Shown here: one piece after another, positions 34,708 to 44,366 of the stretch
How positions within the stretch are numbered: the stretch's first letter is position 1
How the letters are laid out: every line of letters starts with the position of its first letter
Position numbers and translations under genes: made by a program
Assembly (NCBI GenBank): GCA_902791165.1
Contig: CADAVB010000034.1
Span: 1-54,867 of the forward strand
DNA: 54,867 bases
Direction: 5' to 3'
DNA from: an uncultured Bacteroidia bacterium
Lineage (GTDB): Bacteria > Bacteroidota > Bacteroidia > Bacteroidales > F082
The notes under the pieces: generated by a model
The model's database searches: none
Told to the model about the DNA's origin: nothing
Seen by the model: only the letters and a program-made list of their open reading frames with translations

Positions 34708-35847
34708 TTATTGGTTTGCAGGAGGGCAGACACGTGGGGCTGCCCCTACCAAACAACTATCAACTATTACATTAACAATGTCATCGGCGGCGTTCGGGCG
34801 GGCGAACTTGCCGATGTTGGCTTTCATTTTCTCCTGTTTTTCGCCGTCGGCAACTAAAGCCAACAGCGCGGGAATCAGCTCGGTTTCCGTTTCGGCGTTG
34901 CGCACCATCATTGCGGCTTCGGCCTCGACGAGTTGTTGAGCGTTCTTGGTTTGATGGTCTTCGGCTGCGGTGGGCAGCGGCACGAAGATGACGGGCTTTT
35001 GCACCAAGGCCAATTCCGAAATCGACATGGCACCGGCTCGCGAAACGACCACATCGGCCACGCTGTAGGCCAAGTCCATGCGGTCGATGAATACGGTGGG
35101 CTTCACCTTGTCTTCAATGCCCAAGGCTTTCACTTCTTCGTTGGCTTGGTCGAAGTAACTCTTTCCTGTCTGCCAAATGAGCTGCATTTCGCTGTCTTTG
35201 AAGGTTTTGAGTTGTGCACTGATACCTTTGTTGATGCCCAAGGCGCCTTGGCTTCCGCCAACCAATAGCGCGACAGGCTTCTCGGGATCCAAATTGAAAT
35301 ATTCCGCAGCCTCGGCGCGTGTGCCCGTGGCGGCGATGTTGGCCCTCAACGGATTGCCCGTGAGGTGTATTTTTTCTTTCGGGAACCATTGTTCCATGTG
35401 GTCGTATGCCACGCAAATGGCTTTGGCTTTGCGTCCCACATTACGGTTGGTTTTTCCGGGGTAAGAGTTCTGCTCCTGAATAACCGTTGGGATGTGCAAG
35501 TAGTTGGCAGCCATTAAGGTAGGTCCACTGGCGAAGCCGCCCACACCGATAACCACGTCGGGTTTGAAGCGTTTTAGGATGCCTATGGCGCGATTGATGC
35601 TGTCAATGAGTTTGATGGGCAAGCTGAGCGAGCGGAGGTCTTTGGTCATCCCGCTAATCCAAAGTCCTTCAATGGGATAGCCTGCTTTGGGCACACGTTC
35701 CATCTCCATGCGACCTTTGGCCCCAATGAAGAGGATGTCGGCCTCGGGCAACCTGCGCTTCAAGGCATCTGCGATGGCGATGGCGGGAAAGATATGGCCG
35801 CCCGTGCCGCCGCCGCTAATCACGACTTTCGGGTTCTCTTTCATCAC
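34708..35847 (-). CDS. murG: UDP-GlcNAc:lipid I N-acetylglucosaminyltransferase MurG
   Basis: Converts lipid I to lipid II on the inner membrane face. 379 residues with the glycine-rich acceptor loop ISGGGTGGHIFPAIAIADAL, EQNSYPGKTNRNVG, the donor site LLVGGSQGALGIN and VSRAGAMSISELAL, QLVEAEAA. The last 17 codons (VDSCLVGAAPRVCPPANQ) are the translation of a heptamer pair and a palindromic repeat and look like an acquired tail. It starts 32 bp inside ftsW, indicating tight coupling. Confidence 0.96.
   Translation of the reverse strand: MMKENPKVVISGGGTGGHIFPAIAIADALKRRLPEADILFIGAKGRMEMERVPKAGYPIEGLWISGMTKDLRSLSLPIKLIDSINRAIGILKRFKPDVVIGVGGFASGPTLMAANYLHIPTVIQEQNSYPGKTNRNVGRKAKAICVAYDHMEQWFPKEKIHLTGNPLRANIAATGTRAEAAEYFNLDPEKPVALLVGGSQGALGINKGISAQLKTFKDSEMQLIWQTGKSYFDQANEEVKALGIEDKVKPTVFIDRMDLAYSVADVVVSRAGAMSISELALVQKPVIFVPLPTAAEDHQTKNAQQLVEAEAAMMVRNAETETELIPALLALVADGEKQEKMKANIGKFARPNAADDIVNVIVDSCLVGAAPRVCPPANQ
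34711..34767. repeat. Palindromic element plus heptamer pair at the murG 3' end
   Basis: GGGCAG (34724-34729) pairs with CTGCCC (34740-34745), and TTGGT (34711-34715) pairs with ACCAA (34748-34752), giving a hairpin with an internal loop. Two copies of CAACTAT (34754-34767) follow on the plus strand. The whole element is translated as the murG C-terminus and ends one base before its stop codon. Confidence 0.75.
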
Positions 35848-37138
35848 TGTATTCGCTTGCTTCGTTATAGTTTTCCGTTATATTGACATCGGCTTGTTCG
35901 GCCGCTTGTTGTTCTTGTTCGGTTTCCTCGTCCATGTTGCGCGTCACGCTGAGAATCATGCCGATGATGAATCCTGTGGCCATCATCGAGGTTCCGCCCA
36001 TGCTGACGAAGGGCAGCGGTTGTCCCGTGACGGGCAGCAGCCCAATCGAAACGCCCATGTTGATTGTGGCTTGCACGATGATCAAGAAGCCCAATCCAAA
36101 GGCCATGAAGGCGCCGAAGGTGAGTGGCCGTTTGATGACGATGCGGATGACTCTCGTGAATAGGATGACATAGAGGAGGAGTACGATGACAGCGCCCACG
36201 ATGCCGTATTCTTCCACGATGATAGCGTAAATGAAATCGGAGTAGGGATGGGGCAAGAAGTTGCGCTGTTCGCTCTTTCCTGGACCTTTGCCGAACACCG
36301 AACTGGTGGCCACGGCAATCTTGGCATAGGTTTGCTGGTAATGGTGATCGTCGAAGGGGTCAAAGTCCTCGTCGCGACTGGCGCCCATGGCACTCAGTCG
36401 GTTAGACCAGGTTTTGATACGGTTTTGTTTGGGAATATATTTGATGGCTTCGCCGCCGTTTTCTATGCTGGCAATGCTGGCTTTTTCAGCTCTGCGGTTG
36501 CCAATCTCGGTTTTGGCAGCATCGAAAAGGAGATAAAAGCCAACCAAGGCGACGAAAATACCCATGATGGCCAAAAGGTGAATGAAACGTACACGTCCGA
36601 TGAAAAGCAATACCATGCAAACGAGCACGAGAATGGCCGCTGTGGAAAGGTTTTCGGGGAAGATGAGCCCTGCCGTCGCAACGATTGGTAAAACCAACTT
36701 TATAGCTATTTGTTTGAAGCTGCGCAGCGAGTCGCCCATGATGACCAATTGGCGTGAGAGATAAGTAATCAGGATAATTTTGGCCACTTCGCTCGGCTGG
36801 AACGAAATGCCGAACAGATTGATGGCGCGGTTGGCGGCGTTGATGTTGCGGCCGAAAATCAGGGTGTAAAACAACAAGGCCAAGCATGGCACGAGCAGGA
36901 ACCATGCAAATTTGGCAAAACGCCGATAGTCAATCTTGTAGGCGACAAACATCATGGCATATCCGACGAGCAGCGTGCCCGAGTGCTTCATTAGCAAACG
37001 GCCTGTGCTACCGCCGTACTTGTTGAACACGAGGGCACTGGTAGCACTATACACAACGATGAGCGAGGTGATGCCCAACAGCAGTGCCACAATCCAAATG
37101 ACCTTGTCGCCTTTCACTATTTTGTTCAAGCCATTCAT
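35816..37138 (-). CDS. ftsW: Lipid II polymerase / cell division protein FtsW
   Basis: SEDS-family septal peptidoglycan polymerase, 440 residues with about ten membrane segments. Motifs: ISFQPSEVAKIILITYLSRQL, FPENLSTAAIL, HPYSDFIYAIIVEEYG and PLPFVSMGGTSMMATG. A long extracytoplasmic loop (about residues 215-285) and an acidic cytoplasmic tail are typical of the phylum. Its start overlaps the truncated murD by four bases and its end overlaps murG. Confidence 0.96.
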   Translation of the reverse strand: MNGLNKIVKGDKVIWIVALLLGITSLIVVYSATSALVFNKYGGSTGRLLMKHSGTLLVGYAMMFVAYKIDYRRFAKFAWFLLVPCLALLFYTLIFGRNINAANRAINLFGISFQPSEVAKIILITYLSRQLVIMGDSLRSFKQIAIKLVLPIVATAGLIFPENLSTAAILVLVCMVLLFIGRVRFIHLLAIMGIFVALVGFYLLFDAAKTEIGNRRAEKASIASIENGGEAIKYIPKQNRIKTWSNRLSAMGASRDEDFDPFDDHHYQQTYAKIAVATSSVFGKGPGKSEQRNFLPHPYSDFIYAIIVEEYGIVGAVIVLLLYVILFTRVIRIVIKRPLTFGAFMAFGLGFLIIVQATINMGVSIGLLPVTGQPLPFVSMGGTSMMATGFIIGMILSVTRNMDEETEQEQQAAEQADVNITENYNEASEYSDEREPESRD

Positions 37139-37689
37139 TCTCCAAGTTTTTTCACGGATGCGATGTATTGGTCGCCGCGTTCTTCGTTGCTTGTGCTGCC
37201 TTTTGCGGCGCGGCAGCCAGGCGAAAACAACACCACGTCGTTTTCCTTCGCCAATTGGGAAGCGATGTAAACGGCGGTCTCGATGCTCTCGGCATCATAA
37301 ATCAGTTTGACGTCGCTCTTGAAAGTGGAGCGCAGGTGACGGCTGTCGTTGCCGAGGCAAATGAGTGCTCTCACATTCTTGCGGGCAGCAGGCTTCAGTT
37401 CGCTAAAGTCGGCTCTGTGGTCGTCGCAGCCTGCAATCCACACCACAGGATTGACGATGTTCTCGAAGGTGAACCAAGTGGCGTTCACGTTCTCCGCCTT
37501 CGAGTCGTCGTAATACATCACGCCATCAACGGTGGCCACATAGCTTTGGCGATGCCCCACCATCTGGATGCCGCCCAGACTCTGTTTGATGCTTTCTTTT
37601 CTAATGTTCAAAATACTTGATGGTATGCCCTCCGCCAGGGTATGGGGCTGTTTCAGTCTTGTGTTGGTTAGTTCTTCCAAGTAAGTCAT
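37135..37689 (-). CDS. murD: Truncated MurD: isolated C-terminal Mur ligase domain with eroded motifs
   Basis: 184 residues in the exact place of murD (between mraY and ftsW, ATGA overlap with ftsW). Homology begins at LAEGIPSSILNIRKESIKQSL and covers only the last domain of a protein normally near 445 residues. The UDP-binding domain and the ATP-binding GKTT domain are gone. Even the remaining domain has changed at family hallmarks: DSKAEN where DSKATN is usual, WIAGCDDHRAD instead of GGxDKGND, and FSPGCRAAKGSTSNEERG instead of SPACASFDLFxxYEDRG. The frame is nevertheless open and coupled. Such a protein cannot be a D-glutamate ligase. It is either a decaying remnant, with a full murD elsewhere, or a domain kept for another role. 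Confidence 0.8.
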   Translation of the reverse strand: MTYLEELTNTRLKQPHTLAEGIPSSILNIRKESIKQSLGGIQMVGHRQSYVATVDGVMYYDDSKAENVNATWFTFENIVNPVVWIAGCDDHRADFSELKPAARKNVRALICLGNDSRHLRSTFKSDVKLIYDAESIETAVYIASQLAKENDVVLFSPGCRAAKGSTSNEERGDQYIASVKKLGE

Positions 37690-37700
37690 GACGCTATATT

Positions 37701-38978
37701 TTATCTGATTTTAAACGTAATTAGTGTAAATGCAGCCAAGAGGATGGTTACAATCCAAAAGCGGATGGTGATTTTTACCTCGTGGTGAACGGTGTTGTAG
37801 CCCTCGCCGTGTCCTTTGAAGGTGACGGTTGTGTTGGGATATTTTTCCTTGAACGAACTATAACTCGTTCTAAAGTGGTCGTGCAAGGGACCTTTCTTCC
37901 AGATTCTGTGTTTCTTGCCGCGCTTTAGGAACACCTTCACGTCCAAGTCGGAGAGGATTTCGAAGAGGAAAACGCCGCACAGCAAAGGCAGCAGCAACTC
38001 CTTGTGCATGATGATGGCCGACACCGCAATGATGCCACCGATGGTCAGGCTGCCCGTGTCGCCCATGAAAATTTGGGCGGGGAAGGAGTTGAACCACAAA
38101 AAGCCAATCAATGCGCCCACAAAAGCGGCCAAAAAGACCACCAACTCCTCGCTTCCAGGGATAAACATCAAGTTGAAGTGACTGGCTGTCACGGCGTTAC
38201 TAGAAATATAGGCCAAGGCCACCAAAGCGATGCCGATGATGGCCGAGTTGCCCGAAGCCATGCCGTCCATGCCATCGTTGAGGTTGGAACCATTGCTGAC
38301 GGCCGCCACCACAAACACGGTGAGCAACACAAAGAAAATCCATGCTAAATAGTACATCCACTTGGGACCGGCCCACTTGAACAAGTCGGCGTAGTTGAGG
38401 TTGTGGTTTTTCAGGAAGGGAATGGTGGTGCGCGTCGATTTCACGTCGGGGCTTTTCACCACGATTTCCTTGTTGTCCTCGATTTTCACCTGCACCGTTT
38501 CGTTGATATGCACGGCGGGACTGAAGCGTAACGTCAAACCGACGATAAGACCGAGCAGGATTTGACCGCCCAATTTTACCTTGGGTTTCAGGCCGTCCTT
38601 TTTCTTCTTGAAGGTCTTGATGTAGTCGTCGGCGAAACCTAAAATGCCAAGAATCAGCGTGGTGGCAATCATCAAAAGGGTGTAAACGCTATGCAATTTG
38701 CCGACCAACAGCACGGGAACCAGAATGGCCGTGATGATGATGACGCCGCCCATGGTGGGCACGCCAACTTTTTTGGTGTTGTACGGGTCGATAGATGCGT
38801 CGCGTTGGCTCTCAACGACTTTCTTGCGCTTCAGCAGGTTGATGAAGTAGCTGCCGAACCACACCGATACGATGAGTGCCAAAATAACTGCCATCGCCGC
38901 GCGGAAAGTGACGTAATTGAACACGCCCGCGCCCGGGAAATTGCACTTTTGCAGATAATTGAACAAGTAGTATAGCAT
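37701..38978 (-). CDS. mraY: Phospho-N-acetylmuramoyl-pentapeptide transferase MraY
   Basis: Makes lipid I by transferring phospho-MurNAc-pentapeptide to undecaprenyl phosphate. 425 residues, about ten membrane segments. Motifs include GGVIIITAIL, the Asp pair GFADDYIKTFKKKKDGL, the catalytic NLNDGMDGMASG and FMGDTGSLTIGG, and the histidine-containing HDHF block near the C-terminus (KKGPLHDHFRTSY). An extracytoplasmic insert of about 60 residues after the fourth helix is typical of Bacteroidetes. TGATG overlap with murE upstream; 11 bp to the truncated murD. Confidence 0.97.
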   Translation of the reverse strand: MLYYLFNYLQKCNFPGAGVFNYVTFRAAMAVILALIVSVWFGSYFINLLKRKKVVESQRDASIDPYNTKKVGVPTMGGVIIITAILVPVLLVGKLHSVYTLLMIATTLILGILGFADDYIKTFKKKKDGLKPKVKLGGQILLGLIVGLTLRFSPAVHINETVQVKIEDNKEIVVKSPDVKSTRTTIPFLKNHNLNYADLFKWAGPKWMYYLAWIFFVLLTVFVVAAVSNGSNLNDGMDGMASGNSAIIGIALVALAYISSNAVTASHFNLMFIPGSEELVVFLAAFVGALIGFLWFNSFPAQIFMGDTGSLTIGGIIAVSAIIMHKELLLPLLCGVFLFEILSDLDVKVFLKRGKKHRIWKKGPLHDHFRTSYSSFKEKYPNTTVTFKGHGEGYNTVHHEVKITIRFWIVTILLAAFTLITFKIR

Positions 38979-40435
38979 CAGTTGGCCTCCTTAAATGCTT
39001 CCGACAACACTTCTTTGTCGTCGAAATAGTTCTTTATTCCGTTGATTTCCTGATAGTTTTCGTGTCCCTTTCCTGCCACGAGGATGATGTCGCCTTTTTT
39101 GGCCAAGGCCACGGCGGTGCGGATGGCCTCGTGGCGATTGGTGATGGAAAGCACTTTGTGGCTGTCCTCGGATGTGATGCCGGCCTTCATTTGGCGGATG
39201 ATTTCATCGGGGTCTTCGTTGCGTGGGTTGTCGCTGGTGAGGATGACGCGGTCGCTGAGCTTGACGGCGACGGCAGCCATCTCGGGGCGCTTGGTGGTGT
39301 CGCGGTTGCCGCCGCATCCCACCACGGTGATAAGCGTTTCCTTGTGGCGGCGCACGTCGTTGATAGTGGTCAGCACGTTTTCCAAGGCGTCTGGCGTGTG
39401 GGCGTAATCGACGATGCCGACGATGCCGTTCTCGGAACGCACCATATCGAAGCGTCCGTTGGCGCCATGCAACTTGCTGATTTCCACCAGTAGTTCGTTT
39501 TTGTCAAACCCTAATGCCGAGGCTGCGCCATAAATGGCCAAAAGGTTGCTCGCATTGAAGCCGCCGACGAGTTGGGTGAACACCTCCACACCATTCACTT
39601 TCAGCAACATGCCGTCGAAGTGGCTCTCCATGACGACACCTTTGAAGTCGGCGTCGTGTTTTAGCGCGTAGCTGATCTTCTTGGCTCGCGTGTTTTGCAG
39701 CATCACCGCGCCGTTTTTGTCGTCAAGGTTGGTCAAGGCGAAGGCCGTGTCGGGCAGGTTGTCGAAGAATTTTTTCTTGGCATTGCGGTAGTTGGCCATC
39801 GTTTTGTGGTAGTCCAAGTGGTCATGGGTGAGGTTGGTGAAGATGCCGCCCGCGAAGTGCAGTCCCGCGATGCGGTCTTGGTCCACACTGTGCGAACTGA
39901 CCTCCATGAAGGCGTATTCGCAGCCACTTTCCACCATCTTTTGCAAGAGCGCGTTCAATTCAAGTGGGTCGGGGGTGGTATGCGTTGAAGGGATAACTTC
40001 GCGGCTGACGATGTTTTCAATGGTGGAGAGCAGTCCGCAGCTGTAGCCCGCGTCGGTGAAAAGCCTATATAATAAGGTGGCGATAGTGGTCTTGCCGTTA
40101 GTGCCGGTTACACCGACGAGTTTCAACTCTTTTGACGGATTGCCGAAGAAATTGGATGCCGCCACGCCGAGCACGTAGGCCGAGTTATCGACTTGGATAT
40201 AAGTCGTGTTGTCGGCACTTGTTTTGGGCATTTTCTCACAAACGATGGCTTTGGCACCTTGCGCGACAGCCTTGTCAATGTAGTCATGACCATCCACTTG
40301 GGTGCCTTTTATGGCAAAGAACAGGCTGTTTTCCCCAACTTTGCGTGAGTCAAAGGTCAAGTCAAGGATGTCGATGTCCTTGTTTCCTTCAATCTCTAGC
40401 AGATTGCAATTGACTAATATCTCTTTGAGTTTCAT
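38978..40435 (-). CDS. murE: UDP-MurNAc-L-Ala-D-Glu:meso-diaminopimelate ligase
   Basis: 485 residues with all three Mur domains: [22 protein letters not shown] loop [40 protein letters not shown] and C-terminal [26 protein letters not shown] carries the DNPR signature of diaminopimelate-adding enzymes, which predicts meso-DAP peptidoglycan. It is complete, in contrast to murD and murC in the same operon. Start overlaps the ftsI stop by four bases. Confidence 0.97.
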   Translation of the reverse strand: MKLKEILVNCNLLEIEGNKDIDILDLTFDSRKVGENSLFFAIKGTQVDGHDYIDKAVAQGAKAIVCEKMPKTSADNTTYIQVDNSAYVLGVAASNFFGNPSKELKLVGVTGTNGKTTIATLLYRLFTDAGYSCGLLSTIENIVSREVIPSTHTTPDPLELNALLQKMVESGCEYAFMEVSSHSVDQDRIAGLHFAGGIFTNLTHDHLDYHKTMANYRNAKKKFFDNLPDTAFALTNLDDKNGAVMLQNTRAKKISYALKHDADFKGVVMESHFDGMLLKVNGVEVFTQLVGGFNASNLLAIYGAASALGFDKNELLVEISKLHGANGRFDMVRSENGIVGIVDYAHTPDALENVLTTINDVRRHKETLITVVGCGGNRDTTKRPEMAAVAVKLSDRVILTSDNPRNEDPDEIIRQMKAGITSEDSHKVLSITNRHEAIRTAVALAKKGDIILVAGKGHENYQEINGIKNYFDDKEVLSEAFKEAN

Positions 40436-42594
40436 TGTCTTTCCAATTTAAGGTTGATGACGCTGTTGGCTTTCAGGGTGTCGCCAGCTTGTAGCGATTG
40501 TTCTTTCACCATGCCTTGCCCGCTGAATTGGGTGGTGATTCCCATTCCTTCAAGCAGGTAAACGGCATCGCTGAGGTTCATGCCTACCACATTGGGGACT
40601 ACATTGGGCCGCAGTGTGGTTTCTTCTATCTTGATGTTGCCGTTCTCGTTGGCGCTTACTCTCACCCAGTCGTTGCCCGAGGCCAGGTCGGTGTAGTGTT
40701 CGTTGATGCCTTCGAGGAAAGCGATGGCTTGGTCGTGGGGCATGACGATGGGTTGTGCGGGTACGGAGATGGGGCTCGCCCCGATGCTGTCGTCTTCTCG
40801 CACGCCCAAATGCATGGCATAGACTTTCTCGGCAATTTCGCGGAAGCCTGGGGCCGACACACTGCCTGCCGCCCAAAACGCGCCACGGGCGCGGCTTACC
40901 ACCACGATACAGCTGTATTTGGGTTTGTCGGCAGGGAAGTAGCCCACGAAAGTGGTGTTGTAGAGTTTTCTCCCGATGCCAGGCTCATGGTAGCCGTAGC
41001 CTTGCACGCGGTCGTAGTATTGTGCCGTGCCGGTCTTGCCTGCTGCCGTCACCACACAGTCTTTGAACTGCCTTTTGGCGGTGCCTCTGATGACCACGCC
41101 CTCAAGCATGGTTCTCAACTTTTCGATGGATTCGGGCGAGGCGATGCGCTCGTTGAGCACGATGGGGTCGAACTTCTCGATGGTTTCGGGACCGCGACGG
41201 ATTTCCGACACAAATTGTGGCTTCATCATGCGGCCGCCGTTGGCGATGGCATTATAGAGGGTGATGAGATGAAGGGGTGTAACGTTCACTTCGTAGCCTA
41301 TCGACATCCAGGGTAACGACACGTTCGACCAAAGCTTTCTGCCGTCTTTCGTTTTGTCGGTGGGGTGTTTGATGTAGGGCTGTGCCTCGCGGGCAATGCC
41401 TGTTCCCACCTTTTTGTTCAAGCCGAGGGCATACAGACCATCGACATATTTCTCGGGATGGGCGGCGAATGCCTTAGTAATCAGCACAGCGGTGCCTTTG
41501 TTCGACGACTGCTCGATGACTTCTTGCACCGTGCAGATGCCGCCTTGGGCAAAACTATGGTCGTCGCGCATGGTACGGTTCGAGAACTTGATGGGGCCTC
41601 CGCCGATATTCACTTTGTCGTCGAGGCTCAGTTTCTCGTTGTGGTTGAGCAGCACCACCATCGAGGCAATCTTGAACACTGAACCGGGTTCGTAGCGTTC
41701 GGCCAAGGCGAAGTTGGTCGATTCTTCGTAGGCGCCCGTCTTGTGGTTGAGCGACAGGTTGGCGATGGCCCTGATGTAGCCAGTTTCCACATCCATCAAG
41801 ATGGCGCAGCCTTGCTCGGCTTTGTTGGTGGTCATGGTGTTGTGGAGCGCTGTTTCCACGATGTCTTGCAGCTTGATGTCGAAAGTGGTGATGAGGTCGT
41901 TGCCGTTGCGGGCGTCCACATCGTCTTCCGATTTGGTCTCAATCCAATTGCCGTGGTGGAGTCGGCGCATCTGCTTGTGGCCATCCTGCCCGCGTAGGTA
42001 TTCGTCGTAGGTGCCTTCCAATCCAGCCTTAAGTGTGTCGTTGAGGTAGTAGCCGATGGTGCAACCGGCCAGTTCTTTGTAGGGCTTGTTGCGACGCACT
42101 TTCTTCTCGGCGATAAATCCGCCTTTGAACTTACCCATGTTGAAGATGGCGCATTGCTCTTCCATCTTGCGGCATTGCTCAAGGCTGATGTTGCGGGCAA
42201 TCAGGTTGTGGCGGTTGCCTTTTTCCTTGCCTCGCATGATGTGTTCTTTCCATTTGCTGGCGCTTCGGTCGGGATACAATTCGGCCAGTTGCGCACAAAG
42301 TGTGTCGATTTTGCTGTAAAACAAGATGCTATCAACAGCTTTGGCATCAAAGAAGACGTCGAAAAGCGGGATGGAAGTGGCCAAAAGGCTACCGTCGGCG
42401 GAGATGATGTTGCCCCGCGAGGCCTCCAATACCTTCAGTCGGTATTCACGTTTCTCGGCCAGTTCCCTATATTCCTCGTTGTCTGTCGTGATGAGCAGCA
42501 CGGTCTTCGTAACGATGACGATGCCAAACAGCAGCACGCAGAGGTAAATGAGGTGGGTCTTCCAAAGGGTGTCGGTTTTCGGGTCAATCTTCAT
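40432..42594 (-). CDS. ftsI: Septal penicillin-binding protein FtsI (PBP3) with PASTA domain
   Basis: 720-residue transpeptidase with one N-terminal membrane helix ([21 protein letters not shown]) and a pedestal domain. The catalytic domain has SxxK in [10 protein letters not shown], the second-motif segment EQSSNKG and KTG in [13 protein letters not shown]-terminal PASTA domain ([19 protein letters not shown]) may sense peptidoglycan. Length is normal for the phylum. Overlaps ftsL by 11 bp and murE by four. Confidence 0.97.
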   Translation of the reverse strand: MKIDPKTDTLWKTHLIYLCVLLFGIVIVTKTVLLITTDNEEYRELAEKREYRLKVLEASRGNIISADGSLLATSIPLFDVFFDAKAVDSILFYSKIDTLCAQLAELYPDRSASKWKEHIMRGKEKGNRHNLIARNISLEQCRKMEEQCAIFNMGKFKGGFIAEKKVRRNKPYKELAGCTIGYYLNDTLKAGLEGTYDEYLRGQDGHKQMRRLHHGNWIETKSEDDVDARNGNDLITTFDIKLQDIVETALHNTMTTNKAEQGCAILMDVETGYIRAIANLSLNHKTGAYEESTNFALAERYEPGSVFKIASMVVLLNHNEKLSLDDKVNIGGGPIKFSNRTMRDDHSFAQGGICTVQEVIEQSSNKGTAVLITKAFAAHPEKYVDGLYALGLNKKVGTGIAREAQPYIKHPTDKTKDGRKLWSNVSLPWMSIGYEVNVTPLHLITLYNAIANGGRMMKPQFVSEIRRGPETIEKFDPIVLNERIASPESIEKLRTMLEGVVIRGTAKRQFKDCVVTAAGKTGTAQYYDRVQGYGYHEPGIGRKLYNTTFVGYFPADKPKYSCIVVVSRARGAFWAAGSVSAPGFREIAEKVYAMHLGVREDDSIGASPISVPAQPIVMPHDQAIAFLEGINEHYTDLASGNDWVRVSANENGNIKIEETTLRPNVVPNVVGMNLSDAVYLLEGMGITTQFSGQGMVKEQSLQAGDTLKANSVINLKLERQ

Positions 42595-42961
42595 GGCTTC
42601 TTTCCGTAGTTGCAGGTTGTTCTTCTATATGGATGCGTTTCAATGGCTCAAGAGGTTCCTTGATGCCGCTGTTTTTCAGTTTTTTGGCCAAGACCGATTG
42701 CTTCGAGGCTTGCATGATGTCCGACTTGAGTTGGATGTATTCCACTTGTAAGTCGTTGAGGATTTTACCGTTGCGTGCAATCTCACGGTTACGGTCTTCG
42801 GCGATGTAGGTGTTGGTAATGAGGGCCATCAGCAGGATAGTTACAAACACCATGAAAGGGAATTGCTTCTTGAACTCCTCCCTGACCAGGAAACTACCGC
42901 CCAAGATGCTCATTATCCTTTTCGGACGCTTCTCTTTTTTCTGTTTTTTCTCCTTCTTCAT
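42584..42961 (-). CDS. ftsL: FtsL-like division protein
   Basis: 125 residues: a strongly basic cytoplasmic start (KKEKKQKKEKRPKR), one membrane helix (FMVFVTILLMALITNTYIA) and a periplasmic coiled-coil-like segment. This is the FtsL layout and the gene lies between rsmH and ftsI, where ftsL is expected. Sequence conservation in this family is low, so position and topology carry the call. Confidence 0.85.
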   Translation of the reverse strand: MKKEKKQKKEKRPKRIMSILGGSFLVREEFKKQFPFMVFVTILLMALITNTYIAEDRNREIARNGKILNDLQVEYIQLKSDIMQASKQSVLAKKLKNSGIKEPLEPLKRIHIEEQPATTERSHED

Positions 42962-42962
42962 G

Positions 42963-43859
42963 TCAGGCGATCCTTTCTGCTATTCTCAATTTGGCACTGC
43001 GGGCGCGGCTGTTGCGCTCCACCTCGGCGGAGGAGGGTACAACGGGCTTACGCGTTATTAATTTATAAGGTGTCAGCAAGTTACCGAAGAAATCTTTCTC
43101 TTCCTTGCCTTCGGCATTGCCGGTTTTGAAGTAGTTCTTTACAATGCGGTCTTCCAGCGAATGATACGACATCACCACCAAGCGGCCGCCGGCATGAAGC
43201 ACATCGGGGCATTGTGACAAGAAGGAGCGAAGAGCGTCCAACTCGCCATTGACTTCGATGCGCAGGGCTTGGAAAATCTGCGCCAGCACCTTGTTCTCGT
43301 GGCCGCGCGGCAGTCGCGGGGCCACGGCGGCTTTCAGCTGGGCTGTGGTTTCTATGGGCTCGGCATCACGAGCCATGACGATTTCGGTGGCTACCAAGCG
43401 GGCGTTTTGCACCTCGCCATAAGTGGCCAGCAGGCGTGTCAGTTCGTCGAGGTCGTAGGTATTGACCACTGTGGCTGCGTCCAAGGGTGTGCTTTGGCTC
43501 ATGCGCATGTCAAGGGCGCCGTCAAAACGGGTTGAGAAACCTTTTTCGGGTGTGTCGAATTGGTGCGATGAAACACCCAAGTCGGCGATAATGCCGTCCA
43601 ACTTGCCGCCATGGTAGAGCTGGATGAAGTTTTTAAAATACTTGAAGTTTTGCGGGATGAAGGTGAAACGCGGGTCGTCGAAGGCGTTGCGTGCTGCGTC
43701 GTCGTCCTGGTCGAAAGCGTAAAGATGGCCTGTGGACAGACGTTCCAGGATGGCGCGCGAATGTCCGCCGCCACCGAAAGTAACGTCGGCATACACGCCA
43801 TCGGGGCGTATGTTCAGCCCTTGAAGGCACTCCTCCAACATGACCGGATCGTGATACAT
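42963..43859 (-). CDS. rsmH: 16S rRNA (cytosine1402-N4)-methyltransferase
   Basis: 298 residues of the MraW/RsmH family, which methylates C1402 in the ribosomal P site. Motifs: YHDPVMLEECLQGL, SAM-binding YADVTFGGGGHSRAIL, GIIADLGVSSHQFD, FSTRFDGALDMRMSQ, IFQALRIEVNGEL and VMSYHSLEDRIVKNYF. Start ATG 43859 lies 17 bp after mraZ. Complete. Confidence 0.98.
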   Translation of the reverse strand: MYHDPVMLEECLQGLNIRPDGVYADVTFGGGGHSRAILERLSTGHLYAFDQDDDAARNAFDDPRFTFIPQNFKYFKNFIQLYHGGKLDGIIADLGVSSHQFDTPEKGFSTRFDGALDMRMSQSTPLDAATVVNTYDLDELTRLLATYGEVQNARLVATEIVMARDAEPIETTAQLKAAVAPRLPRGHENKVLAQIFQALRIEVNGELDALRSFLSQCPDVLHAGGRLVVMSYHSLEDRIVKNYFKTGNAEGKEEKDFFGNLLTPYKLITRKPVVPSSAEVERNSRARSAKLRIAERIA

Positions 43860-43876
43860 GGTCTTCCTCCTTGTCG

Positions 43877-44326
43877 TTATTTGATGTTGTCGCTCAAAAT
43901 CTGCAGGAACAGGTCGTTGTCCAAGCCTTCCACCGTTTGGTCATACAAAGCTTTGTCCCAAATTTCCATTTTGGTCGTCACCGCAGAAACCACCACCTCT
44001 TTGACGAGCGCGGCGCGCTCCAAGAGGTCTTTCGGGATTTGCAAGCGCCCGTTGGCGTCGAGTTTGGCCAAGCGAGCACCAGCGTTGTACTTGCGGATGA
44101 CGGCCTCGTGTTGCGGGTTGAACGGACTGAGCGACGTGCGCAACTTGGCTTGCACTTCGTCCCAATCCTTGCGCGTAAACAACTCAAGGCAGTGGTTGAA
44201 CAAGCCCGGACGCAACACAAAGCCCTCGTCGGCCTGCTCGCCCAACTGCTCTTTGAAGTCGCTCGGGACCATCAAACGGCCCTTGCTGTCCAACTTGCAA
44301 CTGAAATGTCCTACGGGGTAACTCAT
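43877..44326 (-). CDS. mraZ: Transcriptional regulator MraZ
   Basis: 149 residues with two AbrB-like halves, each with the D-x-(K/N)-GR signature: CKLDSKGRLMVPSDFK near the start and AKLDANGRLQIPKDLL in the second half. MraZ binds repeats upstream of its own gene and represses the dcw operon in several bacteria. Here two identical 15-bp boxes lie just upstream (44367-44401), which supports autoregulation. First gene of the operon. Confidence 0.97.
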   Translation of the reverse strand: MSYPVGHFSCKLDSKGRLMVPSDFKEQLGEQADEGFVLRPGLFNHCLELFTRKDWDEVQAKLRTSLSPFNPQHEAVIRKYNAGARLAKLDANGRLQIPKDLLERAALVKEVVVSAVTTKMEIWDKALYDQTVEGLDNDLFLQILSDNIK

Positions 44327-44357
44327 CTTGTTTTTCCTGTTGTCTGTTTTCAGGCTT

Positions 44358-44365
44358 CAAAATTA
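44358..44365 (-). promoter_or_regulatory. -7 promoter element TAATTTTG of the dcw operon
   Basis: Minus-strand TAnnTTTG match 31 bp upstream of the mraZ ATG, directly downstream of the MraZ boxes. Confidence 0.65.
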
Positions 44366-44366
44366 C

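Noticed and set aside
33405-34733. GTG start at 34733 for murC, giving MSALLQ, as a remnant of the GIGMSAL motif
   Set aside because: The codons come from the palindromic repeat at the murG end; the resemblance to MSAL is accidental.
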